A DNA stretch of 64,000 nucleotides from Planctomyces sp. SH-PL62 (GTDB lineage: Bacteria > Planctomycetota > Planctomycetia > Isosphaerales > Isosphaeraceae), in NCBI RefSeq assembly GCF_001610895.1, contig NZ_CP011273.1, positions 4,712,001 to 4,776,000 on the forward strand, in the 5' to 3' direction. The notes below the pieces were generated by a model that was given only the letters and a program-made list of their open reading frames with translations, was not told the DNA's origin and did not search any database. This document shows, piece by piece, positions 53,416 through 63,800 of this stretch (positions are counted from its first letter, which is position 1; each line of letters starts with the position of its first letter). The position numbers and the translations under genes were made by a program.

Positions 53416-54639
53416 TTGTCCGATCCATGCCCCTCCCCGCGGTCCTCGTCCCGGGGAGTTTCGATTCGCCGGCTGACCCTCTACCGCGTCGAGGTGCCGC
53501 TCAAGAAGCCGGTCAAGCACGCTTCGCACGAGCGAACGACCAGCGAGAACCTCGTCGTGCGCGTCGAGTTGGACGACGGCGCGACCGGCTTCGGCGAGGG
53601 CGTCCCCCGGTCGTACGTGACCGGCGAGACGATCGAGACCACCTTTCAGGCCCTCGAAAAGTGCGAATGGCCCCGCGCGATCGGTCGACCGGGCTCGTTC
53701 GCCGAGGTCGTGGCGACCCTGGAACGCCTGAGCCTCCCGGAGATCGACGACGACCCCCGTGGGATGCGCGGCAACGCCGCCCGCTGCGCGCTGGAATTGG
53801 CCGTGCTCGACGCCTACGGTCGGAGCTTCGGCGTTTCGCTCGGCGAGGCCGTGGCCCTGGCGACGGCCGACGGGCTGGAGCGGAACGCCCGCCCCCTCCC
53901 GGTCCGCTACAGCGCGGCGATCACGGCCGAATCGCGCCGCAAGGAGCGGATCTCGGCGATCAAGTTCCGGGTCTACGGCTTCCGAGACGTCAAGGCGAAG
54001 GTCGGCGTGGCCGGCCAGGACGACCCTGGGCGGCTGGAGACGATCCGCCGCATCCTCGGGCGTCGGATGGACATCCGCATCGACGCCAACGAGGCGTGGC
54101 GGGCCGACGAGCTGATCGAGAAGGTCGACCCCCTGCTCCGCTTCCGCCCTTCACTCCTGGAACAGCCGGTCGCCCACGCCGAGGTCGACGCCCTGGCGGA
54201 TCTCCGGCCCCGCCTCGGACTCCCCGTGATGCTCGACGAGTCGCTCTGCGGCTGGCCGGACGGTATCGCGGCGGTCGACCGCAAGACGACCGACTTCTTC
54301 AACGTCCGACTTTCCAAGTGCGGCGGCGTGCTGCCGTCGCTCCGCCTGATCGGCCTGGCTCGCCGCAACGGGCTGGGCGTGCAGCTGGGCTGCCACCCCG
54401 GTGAGACGGCGATCCTCTCGGCCGCCGGCCGCCACGTGGCCAGTCGGGTCGCGGGCATTCGCTACCTTGAAGGATCTTACGATCGCCACATCCTCAAATC
54501 GAACGTGACTCGCGACGACCTCACGTTCGGCTATGGCGGCCGTGCGAGGCCGATCGAAGGCCCCGGCCTGGGGATGCGCGTCGACCCCGATCTGCTGGCC
54601 GCGATGACGACCGAGACCCGGGAGCTCGACCATGCCTGA
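53416..54639 (+). CDS. enolase-superfamily epimerase/cycloisomerase
   Basis: 407 residues from a TTG with GGGAG upstream. It belongs to the muconate-cycloisomerase/dipeptide-epimerase subgroup: Lys193-x-Lys195 (VKAKVG), metal ligands Asp223 (DANEAW), Glu249 (LEQP) and Asp274 (LDES), and the second-side Lys301 (RLSKCGG). Both catalytic lysines are present, as needed for 1,1-proton transfer (epimerase). An N-terminal capping domain spans about residues 15-150. Possible substrate: L-Ala-D/L-Glu type dipeptides from cell-wall turnover. It overlaps the next gene by 8 bases, so the hydrolase probably shares the pathway. Confidence 0.9.
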   Translation: MSDPCPSPRSSSRGVSIRRLTLYRVEVPLKKPVKHASHERTTSENLVVRVELDDGATGFGEGVPRSYVTGETIETTFQALEKCEWPRAIGRPGSFAEVVATLERLSLPEIDDDPRGMRGNAARCALELAVLDAYGRSFGVSLGEAVALATADGLERNARPLPVRYSAAITAESRRKERISAIKFRVYGFRDVKAKVGVAGQDDPGRLETIRRILGRRMDIRIDANEAWRADELIEKVDPLLRFRPSLLEQPVAHAEVDALADLRPRLGLPVMLDESLCGWPDGIAAVDRKTTDFFNVRLSKCGGVLPSLRLIGLARRNGLGVQLGCHPGETAILSAAGRHVASRVAGIRYLEGSYDRHILKSNVTRDDLTFGYGGRARPIEGPGLGMRVDPDLLAAMTTETRELDHA

Positions 54640-55501
54640 GGTTGCGCACGAGGAGATCGAGTTCACAACCTCCGACGGCTACCCCTGCCGCGTCGCCCGC
54701 TGGCCGGCCGTCGGCGAAGCCCGAGGCCGGGTGGTCGTGCTGCACGGCGTCCAGAGCCACTCGGGATGGTATCCCGGACTGGGCAGACGGCTCGCGGAGG
54801 CGGGTTACGACGTCTCGTTCCCGAACCGGCGCGGCTCCGGCCCCAACCTTCAGGAACGAGGTCACACCCCATCCGCGCTCCGGCTGGTCGAGGACGTCGC
54901 CGAGTGGATCCAGCGGATCAAGGCCGAGGCGCCCTCCCTGCCCATCGCCCTGGCCGGGATCAGCTGGGGAGGAAAGATCGCCGTGTTGACGGCCGTCCGC
55001 AGGCCCGATCTGGTGGACGCCCTGGCCCTGATCTGCCCCGGCCTGGAGCCCCAGGTCGGGGTCACGTTCGCCGAGAAGCTGCGGATCGCTAAGGCGGTCT
55101 TCACAAACCGCCGGAAAACGTTCCCGATCCCCCTGGCCGACCCCGCCCTATTCACCGACGACCCCGAGAAGCAGGCGTTCATTCGCGACGATCCGATGGG
55201 GCTTCGGCAGGCGACGGCCGGGCTCTTGCTCGCCAGCTTCCTGATCGACCGGATGATCCGTCGAGCCCCGAAAAAGCTCCTCCAGCCGACGCTCCTCATG
55301 CTGGGGGGGCGGGATCGGATCGTCGACAACGCGCGAACTCGCGCGTACTTCGGGAGGGTGGCCGCCGAGGACCGTCAGATCCTGGAATATCCCGACGGCT
55401 GCCACACCTTCGAGTTCGATCCTGACCCGGGGCTCTATGCGAGCGATCTTGCGACCTGGCTGGAGCCCCGCCTGGCGGCGAAACGAGAGCGTCCCCGTTG
55501 A
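54632..55501 (+). CDS. serine aminopeptidase-like alpha/beta hydrolase
   Basis: 289 residues. Ser111 in the nucleophile elbow AGISWGG, the acid in GGRDRIVD, and the His in DGCHTFEFD form the triad. The block VVVLHGVQSHSGWYPGLGRRLAEAGYDVSFPNRRGSGPN matches the lysophospholipase/monoacylglycerol-lipase type (Hydrolase_4). No signal peptide. The ATG overlaps the end of the epimerase gene (8 bases), implying coupling. Its stop is 10 bases from the convergent msrB stop. Substrate unknown. Confidence 0.9.
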   Translation: MPEVAHEEIEFTTSDGYPCRVARWPAVGEARGRVVVLHGVQSHSGWYPGLGRRLAEAGYDVSFPNRRGSGPNLQERGHTPSALRLVEDVAEWIQRIKAEAPSLPIALAGISWGGKIAVLTAVRRPDLVDALALICPGLEPQVGVTFAEKLRIAKAVFTNRRKTFPIPLADPALFTDDPEKQAFIRDDPMGLRQATAGLLLASFLIDRMIRRAPKKLLQPTLLMLGGRDRIVDNARTRAYFGRVAAEDRQILEYPDGCHTFEFDPDPGLYASDLATWLEPRLAAKRERPR

Positions 55502-55511
55502 TCGATCAGGA

Positions 55512-56240
55512 TCACCGACTTCGGGGAGACCGGCTCGAACCCGCGCTGTCGTGAGCCGGGGCGGTGGATTCCGGCGACTCCGGGCGCTCGTCTCGGGTGG
55601 CCGAGGACCGTCGCCGGTTAGTCGTCTTGCGGTTGGCGGTGGTGGGCCGGGCCGGCTCGGAATCCAGCTTGAGCGCCAGCGAATTGATGCAGAAGCGGAG
55701 GCCGGTCGGCGCGGGGCCGTCGTTGAAGACGTGTCCGAGATGGGCGCCGCAGCGGGAACACATCACCTCGACGCGGGGCTCAGCTTCGCTCCGATCCAGG
55801 GCCTGTTCGAGAACCTTCGTGTTCAGGGGCCGCCAGAAACTCGGCCATCCCGTGCCGGACTCGAATTTATGGCGGGCGTCGAACAGCTCGGCCCCGCAGC
55901 AGACGCAGAGGAAGGTTCCCTTGAAGCGACCGTGCGAGTATCGCCCGGACCACGCCGGCTCGGTCGCCTTCATCCGGGTCACGAGATACTGGTCGTAGGT
56001 CAGGAGCTTCCGCCATTCTTCGTCGGTCTTGACGACGCGCTCGGGCTCCTTCGCGGACCTGTCGGCGGCCCCGGACTTCGACTCGACGGTCGCGACGGAC
56101 GTCGGCGAATCAAGGACCGTCGGCTTCTCGGCGGGCGCCTCCTTGGCTTCCTGCGCCGTCCCATTGCCGGCGAGGATGACCAGGGCCGCCGCTGCGACGA
56201 AGTATCGGGATGACGCCAGCAGATGCGGGAAGATGTTCAT
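55512..56240 (-). CDS. msrB: exported peptide methionine sulfoxide reductase B
   Basis: 242 residues from the ATG at 56240; upstream in-frame starts lack a signal. An N-terminal hydrophobic segment (residues 10-26, cut after TAQ) marks export. The MsrB domain spans about residues 70-192: zinc Cys112, Cys115, Cys161 and Cys164 (CVCCG and CSRCG), HLGHVFNDGP, and the catalytic Cys184 in LRFCINSLAL. It reduces methionine R-sulfoxide in proteins, here outside the cytoplasm. A basic, Ser/Arg-rich tail of about 50 residues follows the domain and is unusual. No msrA is adjacent. Probably co-transcribed with the metallopeptidase upstream (102-base gap). Confidence 0.95.
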   Translation of the reverse strand: MNIFPHLLASSRYFVAAAALVILAGNGTAQEAKEAPAEKPTVLDSPTSVATVESKSGAADRSAKEPERVVKTDEEWRKLLTYDQYLVTRMKATEPAWSGRYSHGRFKGTFLCVCCGAELFDARHKFESGTGWPSFWRPLNTKVLEQALDRSEAEPRVEVMCSRCGAHLGHVFNDGPAPTGLRFCINSLALKLDSEPARPTTANRKTTNRRRSSATRDERPESPESTAPAHDSAGSSRSPRSR

Positions 56241-56342
56241 GGTCCAGCCGCCCGTGGTTAAAGTCTGGATCCGCGCCCGCGTCGCAAATTCGAACACGCC
56301 TCGGTCGCATGGGATGATCTCGACTTCATTCTACCGGGCCGT

Positions 56343-57809
56343 CTAGGGCTGAGTGGCGGGATTCTCAGCGGCGAGCCTCGGGGAACGCTTCATCTCGGAC
56401 TTCTCGGCCTTGAAAGCGGCTTCCAGGAGCGAGCCCGAGACGACGCCGGGGAATCCCTCGACGACGGCCACGTCGGTGCCGCGACGCTCGACGACCCGGC
56501 AGTCTCCGTCCGCGCATCTCCATAGCGAATCGGGCACTTCCTGGGGCTGGAATTTCTTGTCGCCCATCCGGTCGGTCTGATACCGGACCAGGGCTTGAGC
56601 GAACTCGCGGGCGTCGGATTCACTATCCCAGGTCGTCATCCAGACTAGGCCCAGCTTTCCGTCCGGCCCCTCGAAGGCGGCGTAGCGGTCGCCGTCCCAT
56701 CCCGCCGCGGCGGCCGTCCCGCCGTGGCGACGGAGCAAAACCGCAGTCTGCATCTCGCCCAGGACGTTCCGACCGACCTCCTTCCAACCCGGACCGGGGT
56801 CGAGGTTCCCCAGTTCGATCAGGGTCGGATTGTCGGGATTTTCTTCATATTTGGCGGGGTGGAGAATCTGTTCTGTGGAGAGCGGAGGATCCAGATAGGC
56901 GGCGTCGATCCCCTTCCAGCCGTCGTCGTTGGCGAGCTTCGCGCAGAAGACCATGCCGCGAAGGTAGGGGAAGAGCATCGATTCGGTAATGATCGGAGGC
57001 GCTCCCTTGAGTGCCTGGCCTCCTCCCAGCGAGGTCATGAAAGGCGCCATGAGGCTCAGGCCCCGGGCCAGATTCTCGGACGGGGTCTTGATGATCTCCG
57101 AGCCTTCCCAGTCGTCCATGCCGGCCGCCATCATGGCCAACGTCGCCTCGCCTTCGATCAGGGCGGAGACCGCCAGCGACTGGTCGTCGTTGCGCTTGGA
57201 GATCTGGTGGAGGGCGTCCAGATCGTAGTGCTGGTCGGAGAGGGCGTGGGTCATCTCGTGGGCGATGACGGTCTTGTTCTCGTCCTTATCGAAGCCGCCG
57301 GTCTTCCCCAGGAACCGTTCGAGGAACGTGGGAGGCTCGTTCTTCTTGGCCTCGGGCTCCTCGATCATGTACATGGTCTTGGTCTTGGGGTCGTAGTAGG
57401 CGGCGATCTCCTCGGAATAGACATCGACCAGCAGCTTCTTCAGGTCCATGTCGGTCGGGAGCAGGCCGAACGCCTTGAGCGATTTCTCGTTGGCCTCGAA
57501 CTCGGCCGGCGTCATGTCCTCCTCGAACTCCTTGAGGAGCATGTCCTGGAGCTTCTCGCGCTTGGTCACGTCGCGCTTGACCTCGTGCTTGAAGGGGATG
57601 CGACGGAGGCGAGGGAGGATCTTCTCGAAGGCTTCCTTGTAGCGGAGCTGGGCGTCGTTGGAATTCCCCTGATCGGCGAGGCCGTCGCCGACGTGGAGGA
57701 GGTCGGTCCCCGCTTTAACGTCGGGGTGGATGTCCTGGCCCCGGGAGGAGCCGACCAGGAGGAGCGCGAGAGCCGCGAGAAAGGTCGACTTCAACTCGAA
57801 GAAGTGCAT
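56343..57809 (-). CDS. exported zinc metallopeptidase (HEMTH)
   Basis: 488 residues with a signal peptide (about 1-24, ALALLLVGSSRGQ). Zinc motif AHEMTHALSDQHYDL with His184, Glu185 and His188, and a downstream IEGEAT with Glu219/Glu221 that can serve as the third ligand, giving a gluzincin arrangement. The region before it (VYSEEIAAYYDPKTKTMYMI) is typical of a family of DUF-type bacterial peptidases. A C-terminal beta-rich half has no known match. It is preceded by the proline-rich membrane protein on the same strand. Confidence 0.88.
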   Translation of the reverse strand: MHFFELKSTFLAALALLLVGSSRGQDIHPDVKAGTDLLHVGDGLADQGNSNDAQLRYKEAFEKILPRLRRIPFKHEVKRDVTKREKLQDMLLKEFEEDMTPAEFEANEKSLKAFGLLPTDMDLKKLLVDVYSEEIAAYYDPKTKTMYMIEEPEAKKNEPPTFLERFLGKTGGFDKDENKTVIAHEMTHALSDQHYDLDALHQISKRNDDQSLAVSALIEGEATLAMMAAGMDDWEGSEIIKTPSENLARGLSLMAPFMTSLGGGQALKGAPPIITESMLFPYLRGMVFCAKLANDDGWKGIDAAYLDPPLSTEQILHPAKYEENPDNPTLIELGNLDPGPGWKEVGRNVLGEMQTAVLLRRHGGTAAAAGWDGDRYAAFEGPDGKLGLVWMTTWDSESDAREFAQALVRYQTDRMGDKKFQPQEVPDSLWRCADGDCRVVERRGTDVAVVEGFPGVVSGSLLEAAFKAEKSEMKRSPRLAAENPATQP

Positions 57810-57879
57810 GGAGATCTTCCCTGGGCGACGGAGGCTTGGAAGGGAATCGATTCGAGGCGCGGCTGGATCGCGCGGGAGG

Positions 57880-59118
57880 TCACGGGCGTCGAGCGTTGAT
57901 GGTCCGTCGAACCGAGGTCGGCTTGGTCTGGGCGGGCGTCGACGATGGCGGCGGGGCCGCCGGCAGGGCCGCGGAATCCGGCCTGATCCGCAGGAGTTGC
58001 TTCGCCGCGAACAGGCGGACCTCGGCCGGCCCGCGAGGACCGTTTCGGGAGTTCATCGAGCGGTGCAGCCGGTTCGCCAGGTAGTCGAGGATGCCCGGCT
58101 CGGGGACACCGATGGCGCGCAGCATCTGGACCTCGCCGTCGCGGGTGAGCTTGCCTTTGTAATGGGCCAGGCTGCCGTACGCGCGATTTTTGAGTTCCTC
58201 GCTGTAGCCCCGTCCGAACTGGTTGCAAAGGTCCTCGATGGCCTCTCCCGCGTCTCGGCCGCCGGCCGCGACGATCTGTCCGAGGGCCCGGCGGAACTCG
58301 TCCCGATCGTTCTCGACTCGCGCCTGGGCGTCGGCCGCGACCTCGACGCGTGCGTCGAGCTTGCGACGCTCCATCTCGTCTTCATGGGCCTGTTTCAACA
58401 ACCCTTCCTGCCGGATCCGCTCCATCAGCTCCTCGCGAGTGGGGGGCGCGGGCTCGGGGAGTTCGTCGACCTCGGGAGTCGACGCCTCAGGCTGGGGAGG
58501 GACCGGCTTCACCGCGTCCGAAGCCGTGGACGCGATCGAGATCGGTGGAGCGGGGCGAGGTTCTTCCGCTTCGGTCGGCGGGTCCGAGGGCTTCGTCTCA
58601 GCAGGCGGCGCGGGCTCGGCGGTCTTCAAGGGAGGCGGTCCGGAGCCGGGCCAGGCCAACACGTCCGGGGCGAGGGGGGCGGCGGGCTCGACGGGCCGGG
58701 GGGAGGCGGCGACCGGAGGCGAGAGTAGGAAGCCCGGCGGCAAAGGCTGGCTTTCCAGCGTGAGGGGCATGGGGATGTGCGGAGCCATCGCCGCCGAAAC
58801 CTGCGCCAGCGTCTCGTCGAGATCCGGCGCGGCGGGCGGGAGAGTCTCGGCCTGGGAGGCCGCGAGCGCCTGCGTGCGCGAGAAGATCGGCTGGACGTAC
58901 AGGTGGTGGTATCCCGCGAACAACGCCAACGACGCGACGAGCGTCAGCGGGAACAGCACGACCGCGGGCAGGCCGCGATTCCGATACTGGATCACCACGA
59001 CAGGCTCGGCCGGGTGGGGCGCGTCCGCATCGGGCGATTCCTCCTGGCCCTTCGATGCGTCGAGACGCCCGATGTCAAAATTTTCGGCATCGAGGTTGAA
59101 ATCCGGATCGTCGATCAT
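57880..59118 (-). CDS. proline-rich single-pass membrane protein
   Basis: 412 residues. One transmembrane helix at about residues 51-72 (GLPAVVLFPLTLVASLALFAGYHHLY) follows a short acidic N-terminus. Then a Pro/Ala/Glu-rich region (90-230) and a charged helical region (about 230-280, LMERIRQEGLLKQAHEDEMERRKLDARVEVAADAQ) that looks coiled-coil. The C-terminal 120 residues are more ordered (IEDLCNQFGRGYSEELKNRAYGSLAHYKGKL). No family recognised. Lies between fumC (94 bases upstream) and the metallopeptidase (70 bases), so co-transcription is likely. Confidence 0.8.
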   Translation of the reverse strand: MIDDPDFNLDAENFDIGRLDASKGQEESPDADAPHPAEPVVVIQYRNRGLPAVVLFPLTLVASLALFAGYHHLYVQPIFSRTQALAASQAETLPPAAPDLDETLAQVSAAMAPHIPMPLTLESQPLPPGFLLSPPVAASPRPVEPAAPLAPDVLAWPGSGPPPLKTAEPAPPAETKPSDPPTEAEEPRPAPPISIASTASDAVKPVPPQPEASTPEVDELPEPAPPTREELMERIRQEGLLKQAHEDEMERRKLDARVEVAADAQARVENDRDEFRRALGQIVAAGGRDAGEAIEDLCNQFGRGYSEELKNRAYGSLAHYKGKLTRDGEVQMLRAIGVPEPGILDYLANRLHRSMNSRNGPRGPAEVRLFAAKQLLRIRPDSAALPAAPPPSSTPAQTKPTSVRRTINARRP

Positions 59119-59212
59119 GTGATCCCGCCCCCATGGTCGCCCACTCCGAGTCGCTCCTCATTCTCTCCGAAATCACTCTGAAAGTCCCAGAGAAGTTTCC
59201 AGGAAACCCCAT

Positions 59213-60748
59213 TCATCCCCCGAGGGCGCCGCCTTCATACCCTCGATGAGTCTGCCGCATCGGGTCGAGCAGGCGGTCGATCTCGGCCCGGGAAGGGAAG
59301 CCGCCGTGTTCACGCAGCAACTCGGTCGAGGCCGGCAGGCCGAGCCGCCCGGCGATGTCTTCCGGCGTCTTTCCATCCATCTTATACGCGAGTTCCCGGA
59401 TCGTCAGCCCTTCGCGGTATGCGGCCTTGGCCAGAGCGGCGGCGTTATCATAACCGATCCGGGGAGCGAGCGCGGTGCACATGGCCAGGCTCTGCTCCAC
59501 GTGGTCCCGACACTGCGCCTCGTCGGCCTCGACGCGAGTGGTCCCCTGGGCCTTCTGGCCGGCGAGGAACTCCCGGGCGTCGATGCACTTGAGGGTGAGA
59601 TGCTCCGCCGCGTCGGTCAACAGCCCGATCGACTCCAGGAGGTTGTAAGCCATCACCGGCATCATGACGTTGAGCTCGAAGTTCGATCCCAGCGCGTTCG
59701 CCCAGGCGATCGTGGCGTCGTTCCCCACGACCTGTGCGGCCACCATCATGACGGCCTCCGGGATGACCGGGTTGACCTTCCCCGGCATGATCGAACTTCC
59801 CGGCTGGAGTTCGGGGATCAGGACCTCGCCGATCCCGCAGCGGGGGCCGGATCCCAGGAGCCGCAGGTTGTTGGCGATGTTGGACAGACTCACGGCGACG
59901 GTCTTCAGGAGGGCCGACGCCTCGACGATCCCGTCGCGGCCGGCCATCGCCTCGAAGAAGTTGGCGGCCGGTCGGAAGGACAGACCGGTCTCTCGGCCCA
60001 GCGCCTCGGCCATCCTCGCGGGGAACTCGACGTGAGTGTTGACCCCCGTTCCCAGGGCCGTGCCGCCGATCGGCAACTCCGCGAGGGCCTCGGACGCGAC
60101 GCCGATCCGCCTCAGGCCGTGGTCGATCTGCGCGGCGTAGCCCGAGAACTCCTGCCCGAGCCGGATTGGGACTGCGTCCTGGAGATGCGTGCGGCCGATC
60201 TTGACCACTCCGTCGAACGCCTCGGCGCGCTCGGCCAGGGCGTCGCGAAGCCGCTCCAGCGCGGGCTTCAGCCGCTTCTCCAACTCCTCGCGCGCCGAGA
60301 CGTGGATGGTGGTCGGGATCACATCGTTGGAGGATTGGCCCAGGTTCACGGCGTCGTTGGGATGGACGGGCGATCGTCCCCCCCGGCGGCCGACGGCCTT
60401 CTCGTTGGCGAGACCGGCGACCACCTCGTTGGCGTTCATGTTGGTCGAGGTACCGCTCCCCGTCTGGAAGATCACCAGCGGGAACTGGTCGTCGCGGAGG
60501 CCGTCTGCGACCTCTTGCGCCGCCTCCTCGATCCAGGCGCCGAGCTTCAGATCGAGCAGCCCCAGGTCGACGTTGACCCTCGCCGCGCTCTTCTTGACGA
60601 GCCCCAGCGCGCGGAGGAAGGCTCGCGGGAACCGCAGCGAGCCGATCTCGAAATTCCGACGAGCCCGCTCGGTCTGCGCCCCGTAATACGCGGCGGCCGG
60701 AACTTCCATCTCGCCCATCGAATCGCGTTCGGCTCGGGCCTGCGTCAC
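59213..60748 (-). CDS. fumC: class II fumarate hydratase
   Basis: 511 residues from a GTG with CAGGAG upstream, a little longer than the usual 460-470. Interconverts fumarate and malate in the TCA cycle. Signature loop GSSIMPGKVNP (residues 327-337) with the catalytic Ser, TGSGTSTNMNANEV (about 96-109), HPNDAVNLGQSSND (129-142), and His188 in GRTHLQDAVP. The C-terminus has the EGLTIRELA block. Iron-free, heat-stable class. It precedes the membrane protein gene and is not in an obvious TCA operon. Aspartase and argininosuccinate lyase were considered, but the sequence fits fumarase best. Confidence 0.95.
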   Translation of the reverse strand: MTQARAERDSMGEMEVPAAAYYGAQTERARRNFEIGSLRFPRAFLRALGLVKKSAARVNVDLGLLDLKLGAWIEEAAQEVADGLRDDQFPLVIFQTGSGTSTNMNANEVVAGLANEKAVGRRGGRSPVHPNDAVNLGQSSNDVIPTTIHVSAREELEKRLKPALERLRDALAERAEAFDGVVKIGRTHLQDAVPIRLGQEFSGYAAQIDHGLRRIGVASEALAELPIGGTALGTGVNTHVEFPARMAEALGRETGLSFRPAANFFEAMAGRDGIVEASALLKTVAVSLSNIANNLRLLGSGPRCGIGEVLIPELQPGSSIMPGKVNPVIPEAVMMVAAQVVGNDATIAWANALGSNFELNVMMPVMAYNLLESIGLLTDAAEHLTLKCIDAREFLAGQKAQGTTRVEADEAQCRDHVEQSLAMCTALAPRIGYDNAAALAKAAYREGLTIRELAYKMDGKTPEDIAGRLGLPASTELLREHGGFPSRAEIDRLLDPMRQTHRGYEGGALGG

Positions 60749-60895
60749 GGTAAGGCTCCTGCTGCATGAACGGTTTCTGGTGAAGCGGCAAACTCCATCA
60801 TCGCACGCGCGATTCGCTCAGGAGGTGCTGGATATGAAAATGTCGTGCCGCTCACTCGTCGGCCGGGGCGGCCTCCGCGAGTGCATCTCGGCGGC

Positions 60896-63800
60896 TCAGA
60901 TCCCGCCCGGGGACCAGGCGGCGTAATAAGTCAGGGCCGGATAGTCGCGGACGAACCCCAGTTCGGTGAGCCGCTCGGCCGCCGCGCTCGCCACGGTGGG
61001 CTGGCCGTTATAGGTCTCGACCTTGAAGACCCGGCGCTCGGGAGACGCCATATCGAGGACGCGGGCCAGCGCCGCGTCGAGTTCGGCCTTCGAGGCCGAC
61101 GCCAGACCCGTAAGCCGCTTCCCGTAGGCTTCCAGGATCAGGATCGGCCGCCCTCCGCGCAGGACCAGGAAATTCCCGGTCGAGCGGATCAGGCGGGCGG
61201 CCCCCCCTTCGAGCAAGGGGATGTCGAGCGGGGCTCCGGCCCCGTAGAGATTGGCGGGATCGGCCGCCGAGATCAGGATCTCGAGGGCGTCGCGGCCCGT
61301 CGCCGCCGCCAGGGCCGCGAGCCCTTCGGCAGCCTCCTCGGTCGCGTACTGGACGCCCGAAAGCCCCTCCACGAAGTAGCCCCGGCGGATCTCGCCGCGT
61401 AGCTCCAACCGCGCGAGGTGGGGGTACAGGGTCGACCAGGGGGGGGCCCAGGCGTCGACCGCCGCCGTCTCCCGCGCGAGCACCCCGTATCGTGCGAACA
61501 AGGCGTCGATCCACGCCAGCGTCCGCTCGTCCGACTCGACGGCCGGGACGACGAGCTCCCATCGGCCCTCGGGACGAGACGGTTCGACGCGCCGAGAAAT
61601 TCCACGCCGCCGACCGCCGCGCGAGGCTCCCGCGGAGGTCCGGTCGACCACGTCCAGAACCTCGAAGGCGCCAGGACGGAGCGGGTCGAATCGGTCGTTG
61701 GCGACCGCGCCGCGGTGCAACAACGATCGCAGGGTCCGCCGCAACGACAAAAGATCGACGCCCGAAGCCCGCGCCAGGTCGGCGGCGAACGACGCGCCGC
61801 GCCGTTCCAGCGCCTCCAGGACCTTGGGCTCGTCGTCGCTCAGGGGCGGGGCGTCGGTGGGCTCGGGCCAGCCCCCGGCGAAGCCGCGCGGGACGATCGC
61901 GACCAGCGGCGTCTCGCGGCCGTCCGTCGCGGCCCGCCAGGTCCAAGCTCCCCGTGCGAGCGCCTCGTCCAGCCAGGATCGCTGGTAGCCGACGACCCGC
62001 CTCGGCAGGAGTTCCTCCTCCCAGAATTCCGCCGTCGCCGCGAAGCCCTGGAACTGCTCCAGGACCGCCTCCACCCCTTCGATCCCCGAGAGCCGGGTCT
62101 CCGGGTGGACGTGCTGCCGGCGGGCGAAGAAATCGGCGAATACCTCGGGCGCGACGGCGACGCTCTCCTTCCGCCTTTGCGCCAGCGTCAGGCGCTGGAT
62201 CTCGGCAAGGTTCTCGCGCTCGGCCCACCGGGGACCGTCGTCCCCCTCCTCGATCTGGACGACGTCGCTCGACTCCACCCAGGCTTCCAGGAGCGTGCGG
62301 GCGGTCTCGGGGGGGATCGGATACCGCCGGATCAGGTCGGCCAGCCCCACCAGCGCGTGGGTCTTCAAGTAGCGCCGGACGATCGTCTCGACGGCCTCCG
62401 CGTCGGGCGCGGCTTCCGGCGCGAAGGCCGACGCGTAAAGCGCCGACTCCTCGGCCGAGATCCAGCGGCCGGGTTCGCTGGTTCCTTCCAGTTCGATCCG
62501 GGCCGCCCTCCCCTGCCCGGCCAGGTCGACCGCGAACGCCTCCATCGGCCCGGCCAGGTCGGAGGCCGCGAGGTCGCCCAGGGTGCGGAGCGTCTCGGCC
62601 ATCTCGTCGGCGGTGCGCGGCGGGCGTCCGCGCTGGCGGAGTCGGCCCTCCACGCGGCCGACGGCCTGCTCGTCGAGCCCCCGACCGGCTTCCAGGCCGT
62701 GCAGCAGGCCGTCCAGGAGGTCGACGTCGATCGTCGCCGAACGGGACTCGTCGGGCTTGCGGCGGGGCTCGTCCCACTCGTAGATGTAGGCCGCCGTGAA
62801 CTGGAAGACCAGGTCCGACGCGAACGGCGAGGCCAGTTCGTCGGCCCGCTTCTCGACGCGGATCGTCCCGGCGGAGACGGCGTCCAGGAACTCGCGGAGG
62901 CGGGGCGTCTGGAGGTCGTCGTCCAGGCACTCGCGATACGTCTCGACCACGATCGGGTGGTCGGGAAACTCGCCGACGACGCCGAGCAGGTCCTTGGCGC
63001 GGAGCCGTTGCAGCCAGAGCGGCGTGCGCTTCGAGGGGTCGGGACGGGGCATCAGGAGGGCCCGCCCGGCGTTCTGCCGGAACCGCAGGCCGAAGAGGGA
63101 GGTGTCGGGGAGCACGCGGCGGATCAGCCGCTCGGCTTCGGCGCCGTCGAGGCCGTCGAGCAGGTCGAGCGGCGGCTCCTCCGTCTGGGGCAGGCGAAAC
63201 AGCAGGCCGTCGTCGCCGTGCAGGCAGGACGCGGTGAATCCGTATCGGTCCTGGATCCGCGCCAGGAGCGCGAGCTTCAAGCCCAGGTGCATTCGGCCGT
63301 AGGGGGAGAGCACGGCGAGGGCGGTCTCGCCCGTCGGGTCGCGGAAGCTCTCGACGAGGATCGTACGGTCGTCGGGGACCACGCCCGCGAGCCGCCGCTG
63401 CCGGGCGACGCGGCGGATCAGCAGACGGGCCGCGGCGGGTTCGAGGCGGCACTCCCGCTCCAGCCTTGCGGGCAGACCGGGGTCGTCGAGCCCCTCCGCG
63501 ATCTCGCGGGTCAGGACGCCGACGGCTTGGCCCAGTTCCATCGAACGGGGGTTGGTTTCGCCTCGCCAGAAGGGCATGACGACCTGGCTCCCCTCGGCCG
63601 GGCCGACGATCACCTTGTGGACGTCGATGACCTCGATCCGCCAGGCGCTGTTGCCCAGCATGAAACTCTCGCCGACGCGACGCTCGAACACGAACTCCTC
63701 GTCCAGCTCGCCGAGCTTCGGCCCCCCTTCGCCCAGGTAGACCGGGAAATGTCCGACGTCGGGGATCGTCCCGCCCCCCGTCAGCGCCAGGCGGGAGGTC

